DNA of 64,000 nucleotides from Candidatus Leptofilum gracile (GCA_016713825.1 JADJOJ010000011.1:310001-374000), one strand, 5' to 3'; numbered from the stretch's first letter, positions 35,596-44,427 are shown. Numbers and translations are program-made. The notes: generated by a model not told the origin, from the sequence alone.

Positions 35596-36405
35596 ATGCA
35601 AAAACCGACTGAAGCTGCCTATTTTGTTCATATTAGCGATTCGCACATTGGGCCTACGGCCGTTTACAGCCGTCATGGTCATCAATCCCAACCGTGTGCC
35701 GAACGCGCCGTGGAAATCATCAACTGCCTCCCCATTGCGCCTGATTTTGTGATGCACACGGGGGATGTGGTGACAGAGCCGGATGTGCGTTCATATGAGC
35801 GGGCAGCCGAGATTTTTGGTCGGTTGAACGTGCCCATTTACTTTGCCACCGGCAACCACGACCGCGCGCGAGATATTCAGCGCTATTTGCCTATGGGGCC
35901 GCGACAGCCGCTATCAACCAACCTGGACGTGCTTTCTTATGCTTTTGAGGTGAAGGGGTACCGCTTTTTGGTGCTGGATGCGCGGGGGCCAGACGAGATT
36001 GATCCGCATGGGGTGCTACCGGAGGCGCAGTTGGATATGCTGCGAACAGAAGCAACCATGGCTGGCCCGCCATTGAGCGTTTTTCTCCACTTTCCGGTGC
36101 TGCCCATGAACTCGATCTGGATGGATGCGTACATGTTGGTGATTAACGGCGAGCAGTTGCACAAAGCATTGCTGCCGGCCCGGAACCGGCTGCGCGGCGT
36201 TTTTTATGGGCACATCCACCAATCTATGCAGACGGTGCGGGACGGGATTGTGTATACGGCCGTTCCCAGCCTCTTCTCCCAATTTTTTGCCTGGCCCAAC
36301 GACACCATCGTGCGTGAAGACCCCGATTACCTACCCGGCTTCAACTTCGTCCACCTGCTGCCAGACCAGACAATTATCCATCAGCATACCTTTCCCCGTC
36401 CCTGA
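35596..36405 (+). CDS. Calcineurin-like metallophosphoesterase (cyclic-nucleotide phosphodiesterase type)
   Basis: The protein has 269 residues. All five metal-site blocks are present: ISDSHIG (DxH), HTGDVVTEPD (GD), TGNHDRARD (GNHD), LHFPVLPM (H), and YGHIHQSM (GHxH). The order and length match class III phosphodiesterases such as CpdA and GpdQ, which act on cyclic nucleotides or phosphodiesters. No signal peptide is seen, so it is cytoplasmic. The start at ATG 35596 lies just behind the nuo terminator; no ribosome site is apparent. The true substrate cannot be told from sequence. Confidence 0.88.
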   Translation: MQKPTEAAYFVHISDSHIGPTAVYSRHGHQSQPCAERAVEIINCLPIAPDFVMHTGDVVTEPDVRSYERAAEIFGRLNVPIYFATGNHDRARDIQRYLPMGPRQPLSTNLDVLSYAFEVKGYRFLVLDARGPDEIDPHGVLPEAQLDMLRTEATMAGPPLSVFLHFPVLPMNSIWMDAYMLVINGEQLHKALLPARNRLRGVFYGHIHQSMQTVRDGIVYTAVPSLFSQFFAWPNDTIVREDPDYLPGFNFVHLLPDQTIIHQHTFPRP

Positions 36406-36459
36406 AATTAGTAAACAGTGTTCTTGCCGCCTATCAGTTTGACTGAAAAAAGAAAAGTA

Positions 36460-36518
36460 GACACAGATTTTCACAGATAAAAGCTAAAAAACAGTGTTAA
36501 TCTGTGTAAATCAGTGTC
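36460..36518. repeat. Word-type inverted repeat
   Basis: GACACAGATTTTCACAGAT (36460-36478) faces AATCTGTGTAAATCAGTGTC (36499-36518). It is the familiar ACACAGATT word in the same cassette layout as the others and may terminate the phosphoesterase transcript. Confidence 0.65.
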
Positions 36519-36660
36519 CAATTCAGAAAGGGATATGTAGCAAGCGCAATGTTCAGTAATCAGTCAACGGGTTATGGTGCAGCCCTTTCTCATGAGCCGT
36601 CACTTTTTTATGCGGTGGTAAAATCGGGGCAGATTTGGCAGCAAGCAAAAGAGGTGAACC

Positions 36661-38757
36661 ATGACGATTCAAACCGTGCGCGGGGTGTGCCCGCATGATT
36701 GCCCCGATACCTGTGGCTTTGTGACGGAAGTGGAAAACGGCCGTCCCGTTAACTTCTACGGCGACCCCGACCACCCCATCACCCAAGGCTGGCTGTGTGC
36801 CAAGGTACGGCCGTATCTCGACCACGTCACCCATCCAGACCGCCTCACCCACCCGCTGCGGCGCGTGGGGCCGAAGGGCAGCGGGCAATGGCAGCGCATT
36901 AGCTGGGACGAAGCCATCGGCGAGATTGGCAGCCGCTGGCGCGCCATTATCGCCGAGCATGGCGCGGAGGCGATTTTGCCCTACAGCTACAGCGGCACGC
37001 TCGGTTTGCTGCAAATGGGGGTGGTGAACGGCCGTTTCTGGAACAAACTCGGAGCCAGCCAGCTAGAGCGCACCATTTGTGGCGCGGCGGCCGAATTTGC
37101 CGTCGAGGCCACGCTGGGCAGCCGCCGCAGCCAGCCGTACGCCGACGTGCAGCACAGCCAACTGGTCATCATCTGGGGGCACAACCCCGTCAGCACCGCG
37201 CCCCACTTCATGCCCCACCTGCTCCAGGCGCGCAAAAACGGCACCCAGGTCGTCGTCATCGATCCGCGCCGCACCCGCACCGCCAAATTGGCCGATTGGC
37301 ACCTCGCGCCCAAGCCCGGCAGCGATGGCGCATTGGCCCTCGGCCTGGCACAGCACATCGTGCAGAACAACTGGCACGACGCGGCCTGGCTGGCGCAGCA
37401 CACCGTCGGCTGGCCCGAACTGCAAGCCCGATTGGCCGATTATCCGCTCGCGCGCGTCGCGCAAATCACCGGCCTGCCCGAAGACGACCTTGCCCGCCTG
37501 GCCCAGCTTTACGCCGAAAATAGCCCCGCCCTCATCAAAATTGCCGATGGCTTGCAGCGCAACTTTACCGGCGGGCAAACCGTCCGGGCCATTTGTGCCT
37601 TGCCCGCGCTGACGGGGCAGTACGGCCGTCTTGGTGGCGGTTTGGCCTACAGCACCAGCGGTTATTTGCAGTGGGATGGTGAGGCTGTAGGCAAAGCGTC
37701 TCACTGCCCGCCGCCGGGGCGCAGCGTGAACATGAACCGGCTGGGTGCTGCTCTGCTGGGCGAGGTGAGCGATCCGCCGATCCAGTCGCTGTTTGTCTAC
37801 GGCTCGAACCCGGCGGCGATTGCCCCCAACGCCGGGCGCGTGGCTGAGGGCCTGCGGCGGGAGGATTTGTTCACCGTGGTGCACGAGCTGTTTATGACGG
37901 ATACGGCCGTTCTGGCCGACATCGTCCTGCCCGCCACCAGCCAGCTAGAGCAAACCGACCTGCACAAAGCGTACGGCCACACCTACCTCACATACAATCA
38001 GCCCGCCATCCCGCCGCTCGGCGAGTGCAAGAGCAACTGGGAGGTGATGCAGCGGCTGGCCACCGAGATGGGCTTTAGCGAGCCGTGGCTGCACCAATCC
38101 GCCGACGAGGTGCTGGACGAGGTGCTGACGGCCACCGCTGCCAAAAATCCGGCGCTGGCGGGCATCACCCTGGCGCGGCTGAAGCAGGAAAACACGCTGC
38201 CGCTGGCCATTGCGCCAGCCGTGCCCTTTGCCGACGGCCGTTTCCCCACCCCCAGCGGCAAAGTTGAACTGTATTCACCAACGATGGCCGCGATGGGGCT
38301 GGACCCACTGCCCGGCTGGCAGGCTGATTTTGATTCTGGCGGGCAGGATGGGGAACAGTTGAACGGCCGTTTCCCCGCCAATGAAGCCTTTACCCTCATC
38401 TCCGCTGCGGCGCACCATTTTGTCACCAGCACCTTTGCCAGCCAGGCCGATTTGCTGGCGCGGGAAGGGGAGCCATTTGTGGAAATCCATCCCGACGATG
38501 CGGCCCGGCACAACGTTCAGACGGGCGATTGGGTGCGGTTGGAAAACGGCCGTGGCTGGTGCGATCTCCAGGCCAGAGTGACCGACGGGGTGCGGCGCGG
38601 CGTGGTGGCCTCGCCGAAGGGGCGGTGGGGGAAGATGGGCAACGGCCGTACCGTCAACTGGCTCACCTCGGATGCGTTGGGCGACATGGCCGGGCAATCT
38701 ACTTTCCACAGCAGCCGCGTCTGGCTGCGCCGCCTGGCCCCATCTGCCAGCGAGTAA
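36661..38757 (+). CDS. Molybdopterin-dependent oxidoreductase (DMSO-reductase superfamily)
   Basis: The protein has 698 residues. The N-terminal [4Fe-4S] motif is C10-x3-C14-x3-C18-x27-C46 (GVCPHDCPDTCGF, GWLCAKVRP). The molybdopterin-binding fold follows, with ERTICGAAAEFA, VIIWGHNPVST, VVIDPRRTRTAKLADW, LFVYGSNPAAIAPN and the C-terminal dinucleotide-binding domain (FVEIHPDDAARHNVQTGDWV). No twin-arginine signal is present, so it is cytoplasmic. It resembles polysulfide/formate/assimilatory-type catalytic subunits, but no partner electron-transfer subunit lies next to it and the substrate is unknown. AGAGGTGA precedes the ATG. It is rich in ACGGCCGT octamers. Confidence 0.9.
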   Translation: MTIQTVRGVCPHDCPDTCGFVTEVENGRPVNFYGDPDHPITQGWLCAKVRPYLDHVTHPDRLTHPLRRVGPKGSGQWQRISWDEAIGEIGSRWRAIIAEHGAEAILPYSYSGTLGLLQMGVVNGRFWNKLGASQLERTICGAAAEFAVEATLGSRRSQPYADVQHSQLVIIWGHNPVSTAPHFMPHLLQARKNGTQVVVIDPRRTRTAKLADWHLAPKPGSDGALALGLAQHIVQNNWHDAAWLAQHTVGWPELQARLADYPLARVAQITGLPEDDLARLAQLYAENSPALIKIADGLQRNFTGGQTVRAICALPALTGQYGRLGGGLAYSTSGYLQWDGEAVGKASHCPPPGRSVNMNRLGAALLGEVSDPPIQSLFVYGSNPAAIAPNAGRVAEGLRREDLFTVVHELFMTDTAVLADIVLPATSQLEQTDLHKAYGHTYLTYNQPAIPPLGECKSNWEVMQRLATEMGFSEPWLHQSADEVLDEVLTATAAKNPALAGITLARLKQENTLPLAIAPAVPFADGRFPTPSGKVELYSPTMAAMGLDPLPGWQADFDSGGQDGEQLNGRFPANEAFTLISAAAHHFVTSTFASQADLLAREGEPFVEIHPDDAARHNVQTGDWVRLENGRGWCDLQARVTDGVRRGVVASPKGRWGKMGNGRTVNWLTSDALGDMAGQSTFHSSRVWLRRLAPSASE

Positions 38758-38781
38758 GCCCAGAATCATAGAAGGATATCG

Positions 38782-39204
38782 ATGAGAAAATTATTTCGTT
38801 TTAATTTGAGTTTGTTTTTGTGGTTGCTGCTTTTTGTGGCCGTGGGCTGCGGCCGTGGCAGCGATGCGCCAGACCCCACCCAGCCAGAACAGGAAGTGGT
38901 GTCGGCAGAGTCTGCCTACATCATCGGGCGTTGGGAAGTGAATGACGGCCGTTTCGGCCATAAAATTTTCGACTTTCAAGAAGACGGCCGTTTGCTCATT
39001 GAAGATGTTGAAAGCCCCGAAACGATCGAAATGAGCTATCTGTTTGTTGCCGAAACCTCGCTGGTTTTGTCTGGTTACGACGAATTTAACGGGGCAGCCA
39101 CGGTTGCCTTTTTTGCAGACAAGATGGATTTCACCATCACCTTCGATGGCAGCATTTTTGCCGAGCTGTACGAGTTTACCCGCCTCCCTGAGGGCGGCGG
39201 GTAG
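38782..39204 (+). CDS. Hypothetical lipoprotein
   Basis: The protein has 140 residues. A lipoprotein signal peptide (FNLSLFLWLLLFVAVGC, Cys23 as lipidation site) is followed by an acidic linker and a small beta-rich domain with IGRWEVNDGRF and ELYEFTRL. This pattern resembles lipocalin-like ligand-binding domains, but I cannot assign a family. GAAGGA precedes the ATG. It follows the molybdoenzyme by 24 bases and precedes a glycosyltransferase by 18, so the three may form an operon. Two octamers (ACGGCCGT) within the gene write the residues DGR. Confidence 0.7.
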   Translation: MRKLFRFNLSLFLWLLLFVAVGCGRGSDAPDPTQPEQEVVSAESAYIIGRWEVNDGRFGHKIFDFQEDGRLLIEDVESPETIEMSYLFVAETSLVLSGYDEFNGAATVAFFADKMDFTITFDGSIFAELYEFTRLPEGGG

Positions 39205-39222
39205 TTTTGCGGGGAGAACATC

Positions 39223-40482
39223 ATGCGAATTGTCATCATTGCTTTGGGTAGCCGGGGCGACGTGCAGCCGTACGTGGCGCTAGGCAGAGGGCTGCATGCC
39301 GCTGGTCACGAAGTGCGCCTTATGACCCACGATGCGTTTGAAACAATTGTTACGGCCCACGGCCTGCAATTTTGGATTGCTCGCGGCAATGTGCAGGCCG
39401 TCGCCGAAAGTGAAGAGATGCGGGCACTTCTGGAGAAGGGCAACTTTTTGGCCATCTCTGCCAAAACCGCCCAAGCGGCCCAAAAAGCATCTTTGGAATG
39501 GGCTGAGGATGGCCTGGCTGCCTGCGCCGGGGCCGATTTGCTCATTGCGGGCATTGGGGGGCTGTTCATTGGGCTGTCGCTGGCGGAAAAGCTGAGGCTG
39601 CCGCTGCTGCAAGCGTATGTGGCTCCATTTTCACCCACGCGTGACTTTGCCGGAGTGCTGCTGCCGCGCCCTGTTCCCACCTGGCTCAACCGTCTTTCTC
39701 ACCATGCCGTCCGGCAAATTATGTGGCAGGGGGCGCGCAAGGCCGATAACTTGGTGCGGCAGCAGGTGCTGGGGGTGCCCAAAGCCCGCTTTTTTGGGCC
39801 GTATGCTTCTGCCCAAACGCGGGGGCTGCCCATTTTGTATGGGTTTAGTCCGGCAATTGTTGCGCCGCCAGCCGATTGGCCCCGTGAGGCCAGGGTAACA
39901 GGCTACTGGTTTTTGGCGGCCGAAACAAATTGGTCGCCACCGCCTGCGCTGGTTGATTTTTTGGCGGCAGGCCCGCCGCCCGTTTATGTGGGCTTTGGCA
40001 GCATGACCAACCGTAAACCGGAAGAAACGGCCGCTCTGGTTACAGCGGCGTTGGCCCAAACGGGGCAGCGCGCCGTGTTGATGTCTGGTTGGGGTGGGTT
40101 GCAGGCGGCCGAACTGCCCGACAGCATCTTCATGCTAGAGGCTGCGCCGCACGATTGGCTGTTTGCACGCATGGCGGCGGTGGTGCACCACGGCGGTGCG
40201 GGCACCACCGCCGCCGGGCTGCGGGCGGGCGTGCCGTCGATCATTGTGCCCTTTTTTGCCGATCAGCCGTTTTGGGGGAACCGGATAGCCCATTTAGGCG
40301 TAGGCCCGCAGCCGGTGCCGCGGCAGCAGCTTACGGTGGGTCGGTTGGCGGCGGCGATTGAAACGGCCGTAACCAACCCCCAAATGCGCCAGCGCGCCGC
40401 CGACCTGGGCCAGCAGCTTCAGCAGGAAGATGGCCTGGCCAGGGCGGTGGCCATTGTGCAGCAGGTGGTGGCGCAGTTGTGA
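39223..40482 (+). CDS. UGT/MGT-type glycosyltransferase (GT1-like)
   Basis: The protein has 419 residues and a GT-B fold. The N-terminus RIVIIALGSRGDVQPYVALG is the acceptor-domain signature of sterol- and macrolide-type glycosyltransferases, and the donor-binding block is VVHHGGAGTTAAGLRAGVPS followed by FADQPFWGNRIAHLGVGP. Such enzymes move a sugar from a nucleotide donor to a lipid or small acceptor; the acceptor here is unknown. GGGGAGAA precedes the ATG. It is convergent with add. Confidence 0.9.
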   Translation: MRIVIIALGSRGDVQPYVALGRGLHAAGHEVRLMTHDAFETIVTAHGLQFWIARGNVQAVAESEEMRALLEKGNFLAISAKTAQAAQKASLEWAEDGLAACAGADLLIAGIGGLFIGLSLAEKLRLPLLQAYVAPFSPTRDFAGVLLPRPVPTWLNRLSHHAVRQIMWQGARKADNLVRQQVLGVPKARFFGPYASAQTRGLPILYGFSPAIVAPPADWPREARVTGYWFLAAETNWSPPPALVDFLAAGPPPVYVGFGSMTNRKPEETAALVTAALAQTGQRAVLMSGWGGLQAAELPDSIFMLEAAPHDWLFARMAAVVHHGGAGTTAAGLRAGVPSIIVPFFADQPFWGNRIAHLGVGPQPVPRQQLTVGRLAAAIETAVTNPQMRQRAADLGQQLQQEDGLARAVAIVQQVVAQL

Positions 40483-40529
40483 GCCGCAGATTGTGTTCAG
40501 TTCAATCCGTGGCCCTTCCCTGCCAATTT

Positions 40530-40612
40530 GTAACTATACAGACCCTAAGAGTTTTCACTCGACTAATTTGTCAAAAACCCTTTGGGTCTCGTCGGGACAC
40601 CTGAATAGTTAC
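40530..40612. repeat. Long imperfect inverted repeat between convergent genes
   Basis: GTAACTATACAGACCC with TAAGAGTTTT (40530-40554) pairs imperfectly with AAAACCCTTTGGGTCT (40574-40589) and CTGAATAGTTAC (40601-40612); the 3' arm contains an 11-base insert. It could terminate both the glycosyltransferase and add transcripts, or be a small non-autonomous element. Confidence 0.55.
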
Positions 40613-40639
40613 GCCAATTTTTGGGTTAAGCGTTGGTTT

Positions 40640-41713
40640 TTACCGATGCGCCCGCACCCACGCATCAAATTCGTGCAGCAGGTGTTCTTTTACGCCAGGT
40701 TCTACGCCTGCGGCCAGGAAGGCGTTGCGGGCCAGGCGGGCCAATCCGGCAGCATCGTAGCCGAATTCGCGGGCGAGGAGGGTGTATTCTTGCACCAGGT
40801 TGGTGTTGAACTGGGGCGGATCGTCGGTGTTGATGGTGATAAATAAGCCGCGATCGTCCAGTTGGCGGATGGGATGTGCAGCCAGGTTGGGGAAAACGTT
40901 GAGGCAGATGTTGCTGGTGATGTTGATCTCCAGCGGAATTTGCTGCACTTTTAGGGTGGCCAGCAGGCCGGGGTCTTCGATTGCCCGTACGCCGTGGCCA
41001 ATGCGGTCTGCTTTTAGCGCGTTGAGGCTGCCCCAAATGCTTTCTGGCCCAGCGGTTTCTCCGGCGTGGGGTACGCTGAGCAGCCCGGCGGCTTTGGCTT
41101 TTTCAAAGGCGTGGGCGAAGCGTTCTGGCGGGTAGCCTACTTCGTAGCCGCCCAGGCCAAATCCAACCACGCTTCCTTTTTCTTTGCCTTCCAGGGCGTA
41201 AGCGAGGGTTTTTTCAGCGGCGGTGGGGTCGTAACTGCCGTCGGGGTTGTCGGTGAAGTTGCGGGCAATGTCGAACACCCAGCGCATCTCGACGCCGAAT
41301 GCTTCTTTGGCCTGGATACGGCCGTTCTCTAACCCCCGGAACAGTTCGGCAAAATCTAGCCCCTTGTTTTGGTAATGGGTGTGGGTGTAGGGGGTGACAG
41401 TAAGCTCGCGGTAGCGGATGTTTTGCGCGGCCATGTCGGCCCCGTTTTCATACACAATCAGGGCAAAATCATCGGCAGTGCGGATTAAATCCTGGATGGT
41501 GAGGTAGATTTCTACAAAGTGGGGGAAGTCAACAAATTTGAACCATTTGCGCAGACCTTCTTCGGTATCGCTGGGCAGGGTGTTTACCTTGTTGTGCCTT
41601 CTGGCCAGTTCCAGCACGGTTTTAGGCTGGATAGCGCCTTCGAGATGGATGTGCAGCTCGGCCTTGGGCATCTGCTGGATGAAGTTGGTCAGCTTGTCGG
41701 ATAGTTGTGTCAT
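40640..41713 (-). CDS. add: Adenosine deaminase
   Basis: The protein has 357 residues and deaminates adenosine to inosine in purine salvage. Metal and catalytic motifs are ELHIHLEG (His21, His23), SVPHAGETAGP (His, Glu), DRIGHGV and NTDDPP. It is cytoplasmic and of normal length. The closely related adenine deaminases share these motifs, so adenine as substrate cannot be fully excluded. It starts three bases after the rsmA stop and so is co-transcribed with it. Confidence 0.92.
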   Translation of the reverse strand: MTQLSDKLTNFIQQMPKAELHIHLEGAIQPKTVLELARRHNKVNTLPSDTEEGLRKWFKFVDFPHFVEIYLTIQDLIRTADDFALIVYENGADMAAQNIRYRELTVTPYTHTHYQNKGLDFAELFRGLENGRIQAKEAFGVEMRWVFDIARNFTDNPDGSYDPTAAEKTLAYALEGKEKGSVVGFGLGGYEVGYPPERFAHAFEKAKAAGLLSVPHAGETAGPESIWGSLNALKADRIGHGVRAIEDPGLLATLKVQQIPLEINITSNICLNVFPNLAAHPIRQLDDRGLFITINTDDPPQFNTNLVQEYTLLAREFGYDAAGLARLARNAFLAAGVEPGVKEHLLHEFDAWVRAHR

Positions 41714-41716
41714 AAA

Positions 41717-42520
41717 TTAGCGCTGTCGGTGAATGGCAAGCCATTCATCTAGGGTTACTGTTTCGGCCCGGCGACGGCCGTCTACACCTGCGGCTTGCAA
41801 TACGGCCGTTACTTCGTCCTGATTATACCCTAATTGTCGCAAATTGTTTTTCAACTGTTTCCGTTTTTGGCTAAAACCGGCTTTTACCAGGGCGAAGAAT
41901 TTTTTTTCTTCGGCAAAGGGCAGCAGGGGTTCTGGGAAGAGCGTCAGGCGCAGGACGGCCGAATCTACATCGGGGCGGGGCCAGAAAGCGCCGGCTTTGA
42001 TATTGCTGATCAGTTCGGGCACGGCGTACAGCTGGGTGCTGACGGCCAGCAGGCTCATGTTGGGGGGAACGGCCGTTACTCGCTCGGCCACCTCTTTTTG
42101 CACCGTCATCACGACGGTGGTGGGCTTTTGCTGGGCCGAAAGCAGATGGCGCAAGATGGCCCCGGTGATGTAATACGGCACGTTGGCGACAACTTTGTAC
42201 GGTTGTGCAAACAGCGCATCCAGATTTTGCTCTAAAATATCGCCGTGAATAAGGCGCACGTTGTCAAAGTAGGCCAGTTCATGGGCCAAAATGGGCAGGA
42301 AGCGCTGGTCTAGCTCAACGGCCGTTACGGAAGCGGCCGTTTTTGCCAACACCCGCGTCAGGCTGCCCAGCCCAGGGCCAATTTCTAGCACTGGTTCAAA
42401 CGGGGTTACTGCGGCCGCCGCCACAATGCGCGCCAGCACGTTTTCATCGAACAAAAAATTTTGCCCCAGGCTCTTTTTGGGTTCGATTTGGTATTGAGTG
42501 AGGAGCTGTTTTGGGTGCAT
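41717..42520 (-). CDS. rsmA: 16S rRNA dimethyladenosine transferase
   Basis: The protein has 267 residues and dimethylates two adjacent adenosines near the 3' end of 16S rRNA. SAM-binding motif I is VLEIGPGLGSLTRVL, preceded by KKSLGQNFLFDENVL, and the catalytic motif is NVPYYITGAILRHLL. The C-terminal helical domain is complete. No Shine-Dalgarno sits in front of ATG 42520: a 69-base word repeat occupies the space between the upstream stop codon and the start. Confidence 0.96.
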   Translation of the reverse strand: MHPKQLLTQYQIEPKKSLGQNFLFDENVLARIVAAAAVTPFEPVLEIGPGLGSLTRVLAKTAASVTAVELDQRFLPILAHELAYFDNVRLIHGDILEQNLDALFAQPYKVVANVPYYITGAILRHLLSAQQKPTTVVMTVQKEVAERVTAVPPNMSLLAVSTQLYAVPELISNIKAGAFWPRPDVDSAVLRLTLFPEPLLPFAEEKKFFALVKAGFSQKRKQLKNNLRQLGYNQDEVTAVLQAAGVDGRRRAETVTLDEWLAIHRQR

Positions 42521-42524
42521 TTTT

Positions 42525-42593
42525 GGTAATTGGGTAATTAAGTAATTGGGTAATTAAGCAATCCAATTACTCAATTACCTAATTACTCAATTA
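42525..42593. repeat. Word-type inverted repeat between the YabE-like gene and rsmA
   Basis: GGTAATTGGGTAATTAAGTA and similar words face CCAATTACTCAATTACC and AATTACTCAATTAC. It abuts the stop codon of the upstream gene and lies four bases before the rsmA ATG, the same placement as the element before nuoL. Confidence 0.7.
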
Positions 42594-42597
42594 CTTC

Positions 42598-44016
42598 TTA
42601 GGGCAGATTGGTTGGTAGCAAATAGTTAATATCGTCTGGTGCGGGTATGGGGGTGAGGTAGTACACATCCACATAGCCAGACCAGCTGACGTACGCATCT
42701 TCGTCGTAGCCCAGGTCGATCCAGCGGCCGCGCACGCCGCCGCCGGTGTCGCCGGCAAAGCCTACGCCATAGCCGGGCACGTACACGTTGGAGCGGAAGG
42801 GCACCACGTTGCGGTCGATGGCCACCACGCCGGTGCCTGCGGGCCGTCCGCTGGCGGTGATGCCATATTGCGGATGCTCTGGCGTTTTGCCGGAGCTGGC
42901 GGCAGTATACGAGGTGACCCGCATGCGCACCACGCGCCAATATTCCAGCGGTCCTTGTGGCGTGTCTACGGTGCGAATGTTGATTTTGGTGCCGTAGCCG
43001 ATGACCTGGTTGACGGGCTGCAAGGCGACCCATTCCCCGTCTACCGTTTGGCTGACTTCGATGCCGTTTTCATAGCGCAGGCGTACTCGCTGCCGCATAA
43101 TGCCGGGTTGGCCCAGGCTGACAACGGCCGTTGTGTCCAAATCTAGCTGATCGGATGCTTGCCATAGGGTTTGGTACGGAATGGGCTGGTCTTCCAGGCG
43201 AAAATCTTCTGTGACGCGGATTACCTGGACGGTGTCGTTGGCTTTTAGCGGCGTGTCTGGGCCGGGGATGGTGTAATCGTACCCCACCAGCCCGATGCCC
43301 GCTTCGGCGAGCACGTCTAGCACGCTGGTATGATGGCTGCGAATTTGGGTGATACGGCCGTCTACCATAATCGTCAGCGGGACGGAGCGCTGTACCTGGA
43401 TAAACATGTTGGGTTGCAGCCACGCCCCCAGCGGCGGCTCTACGCCGTCGGTGGCGTACACGGCAATGCCCGCCTCGGCCAGCGCCGCGCCGACGGTTTG
43501 GGTGGCGGTGCGCACCGTTTGCTGGTCGCTGCCGTTGAGAATGGTGATGGTGACAAAACGGCCGATTTCCAACGTTTGGGGCAGGGGGGTCTGGTCTAGC
43601 ATGGCAAAGGAGACGGGCTGGCCATCGGCGGCGATCTGGTCGGTGCGCTGGGGCAGCAGGCCAAACTCTGCCAAAAACGGGCCGATGGTGGGTTGGCGGG
43701 TCCAGTACGTTTGGGTGCCTGCTTCTGAGCGCACGGTGACGGCTTGGGCGCGGATGATTTGGATGGCGGTGGCAGGAACGGCCGTGTCGGCCACATCTGG
43801 CACCACCAAATCTTCAGGGCGCGTTTCTAGATTGGCAGCAGCAAGCACCTCAGCCACAGTGGCGTAGCGTCCCGTAACGGTGTGTGGCGGCAGTTCATCT
43901 ACGTAAACCGTGTACGTTTCCTGGGTGGCAGCATACCCGGCGGCCACCACGCCCCCCAGTGCCAGCAGAAAAACAATGACGGCCACAATTTTTTTACCGC
44001 TATTCAGTAAATGCAT
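42598..44016 (-). CDS. YabE/Rpf-like cell-wall protein: DUF348 repeats, G5 and 3D domains
   Basis: The protein has 472 residues. An N-terminal membrane anchor or signal (residues 8-30) leads to three DUF348-type repeats (beginning near YTVYVDELPPHTV, VTITILNGSDQQTV and LTIMVDGRITQIRS). A G5 domain follows (RVRLRYENGIEVSQTVDGEW) and then a C-terminal 3D domain with YTAASSGKTPEH, VAIDRNVVPFRS and AGDTGGGVRGRWIDLG. The conserved Asp residues of the 3D domain are present, so it is probably a lytic transglycosylase-like enzyme acting on peptidoglycan outside the cell. TGGAG stands before the ATG. It heads the rsmA-add operon; yabE-rsmA proximity is common in Gram-positive-type genomes. Confidence 0.9.
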   Translation of the reverse strand: MHLLNSGKKIVAVIVFLLALGGVVAAGYAATQETYTVYVDELPPHTVTGRYATVAEVLAAANLETRPEDLVVPDVADTAVPATAIQIIRAQAVTVRSEAGTQTYWTRQPTIGPFLAEFGLLPQRTDQIAADGQPVSFAMLDQTPLPQTLEIGRFVTITILNGSDQQTVRTATQTVGAALAEAGIAVYATDGVEPPLGAWLQPNMFIQVQRSVPLTIMVDGRITQIRSHHTSVLDVLAEAGIGLVGYDYTIPGPDTPLKANDTVQVIRVTEDFRLEDQPIPYQTLWQASDQLDLDTTAVVSLGQPGIMRQRVRLRYENGIEVSQTVDGEWVALQPVNQVIGYGTKINIRTVDTPQGPLEYWRVVRMRVTSYTAASSGKTPEHPQYGITASGRPAGTGVVAIDRNVVPFRSNVYVPGYGVGFAGDTGGGVRGRWIDLGYDEDAYVSWSGYVDVYYLTPIPAPDDINYLLPTNLP

Positions 44017-44046
44017 TGCTCCAGAAAAACCTTATTTTTTGCCTGT

Positions 44047-44111
44047 TAATCCCGCGCAGGCGGGAATCCATATCAAATCGGTGGTGGATTCCCGTTTTCA
44101 CGGGAATGACA
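44047..44111. repeat. Paired REP-like unit, best-preserved copy
   Basis: AATCCCGCGCAGGCGGGAAT with CCA is followed after about 14 bases by TGGATTCCCGTTTTCACGGG with AATGACA. Each half is itself a hairpin and the halves are mutual inverted repeats, a BIME-like layout. Confidence 0.75.
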
Positions 44112-44146
44112 ACTGTGTGAGAAAATTTCTCATCACAAAAAGGAAT

Positions 44147-44191
44147 AAAAAAAGAGATTGGAGATTATCTTTACGTGAATCTCCAATCTCT
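44147..44191 (-). terminator. Intrinsic terminator of the SRP RNA gene, made of a word repeat
   Basis: On the minus strand AGAGATTGGAGATT and AATCTCCAATCTCT form a perfect 14-bp stem followed by seven T residues. The same words make up the repeat inserted in the polymerase gene at 56233-56301. Confidence 0.8.
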
Positions 44192-44217
44192 AATCTTCAA
44201 GTCAAAATGCTGTCTTT

Positions 44218-44353
44218 GTGTGCATAAGACCGATGACCACCAGGTGGTCCTGGGCACCCGAAAGTGATGCCTTAGCGCTGCTTCCTTCCGGACCTGACGC
44301 GGTTCGACAGCTTTCGCCGCCAGGGACCCAATGATCACCGGTCTTATGCACAC
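44218..44353 (-). ncRNA. ffs: Signal recognition particle RNA (4.5S, bacterial small type)
   Basis: The minus strand carries the diagnostic SRP domain IV core CAGGTCCGGAAGGAAGCAG, which binds Ffh. The ends form a perfect 15-bp closing helix (GTGTGCATAAGACCG with its complement), giving a rod-like RNA of about 136 nt, or slightly less after trimming. The RNA partners Ffh and FtsY in co-translational targeting of the many membrane proteins encoded around it. An intrinsic terminator follows at 44191-44147. A weak promoter (TTGTTA, 17 bases, TTTAAC) can be drawn upstream. Confidence 0.93.
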
Positions 44354-44427
44354 AAATTGTTAAACGATACCAATGGGATCGTAACAAAACTCTTGAGGAT
44401 GAGCAAATTTGGCAAAAAAACCGCCAA

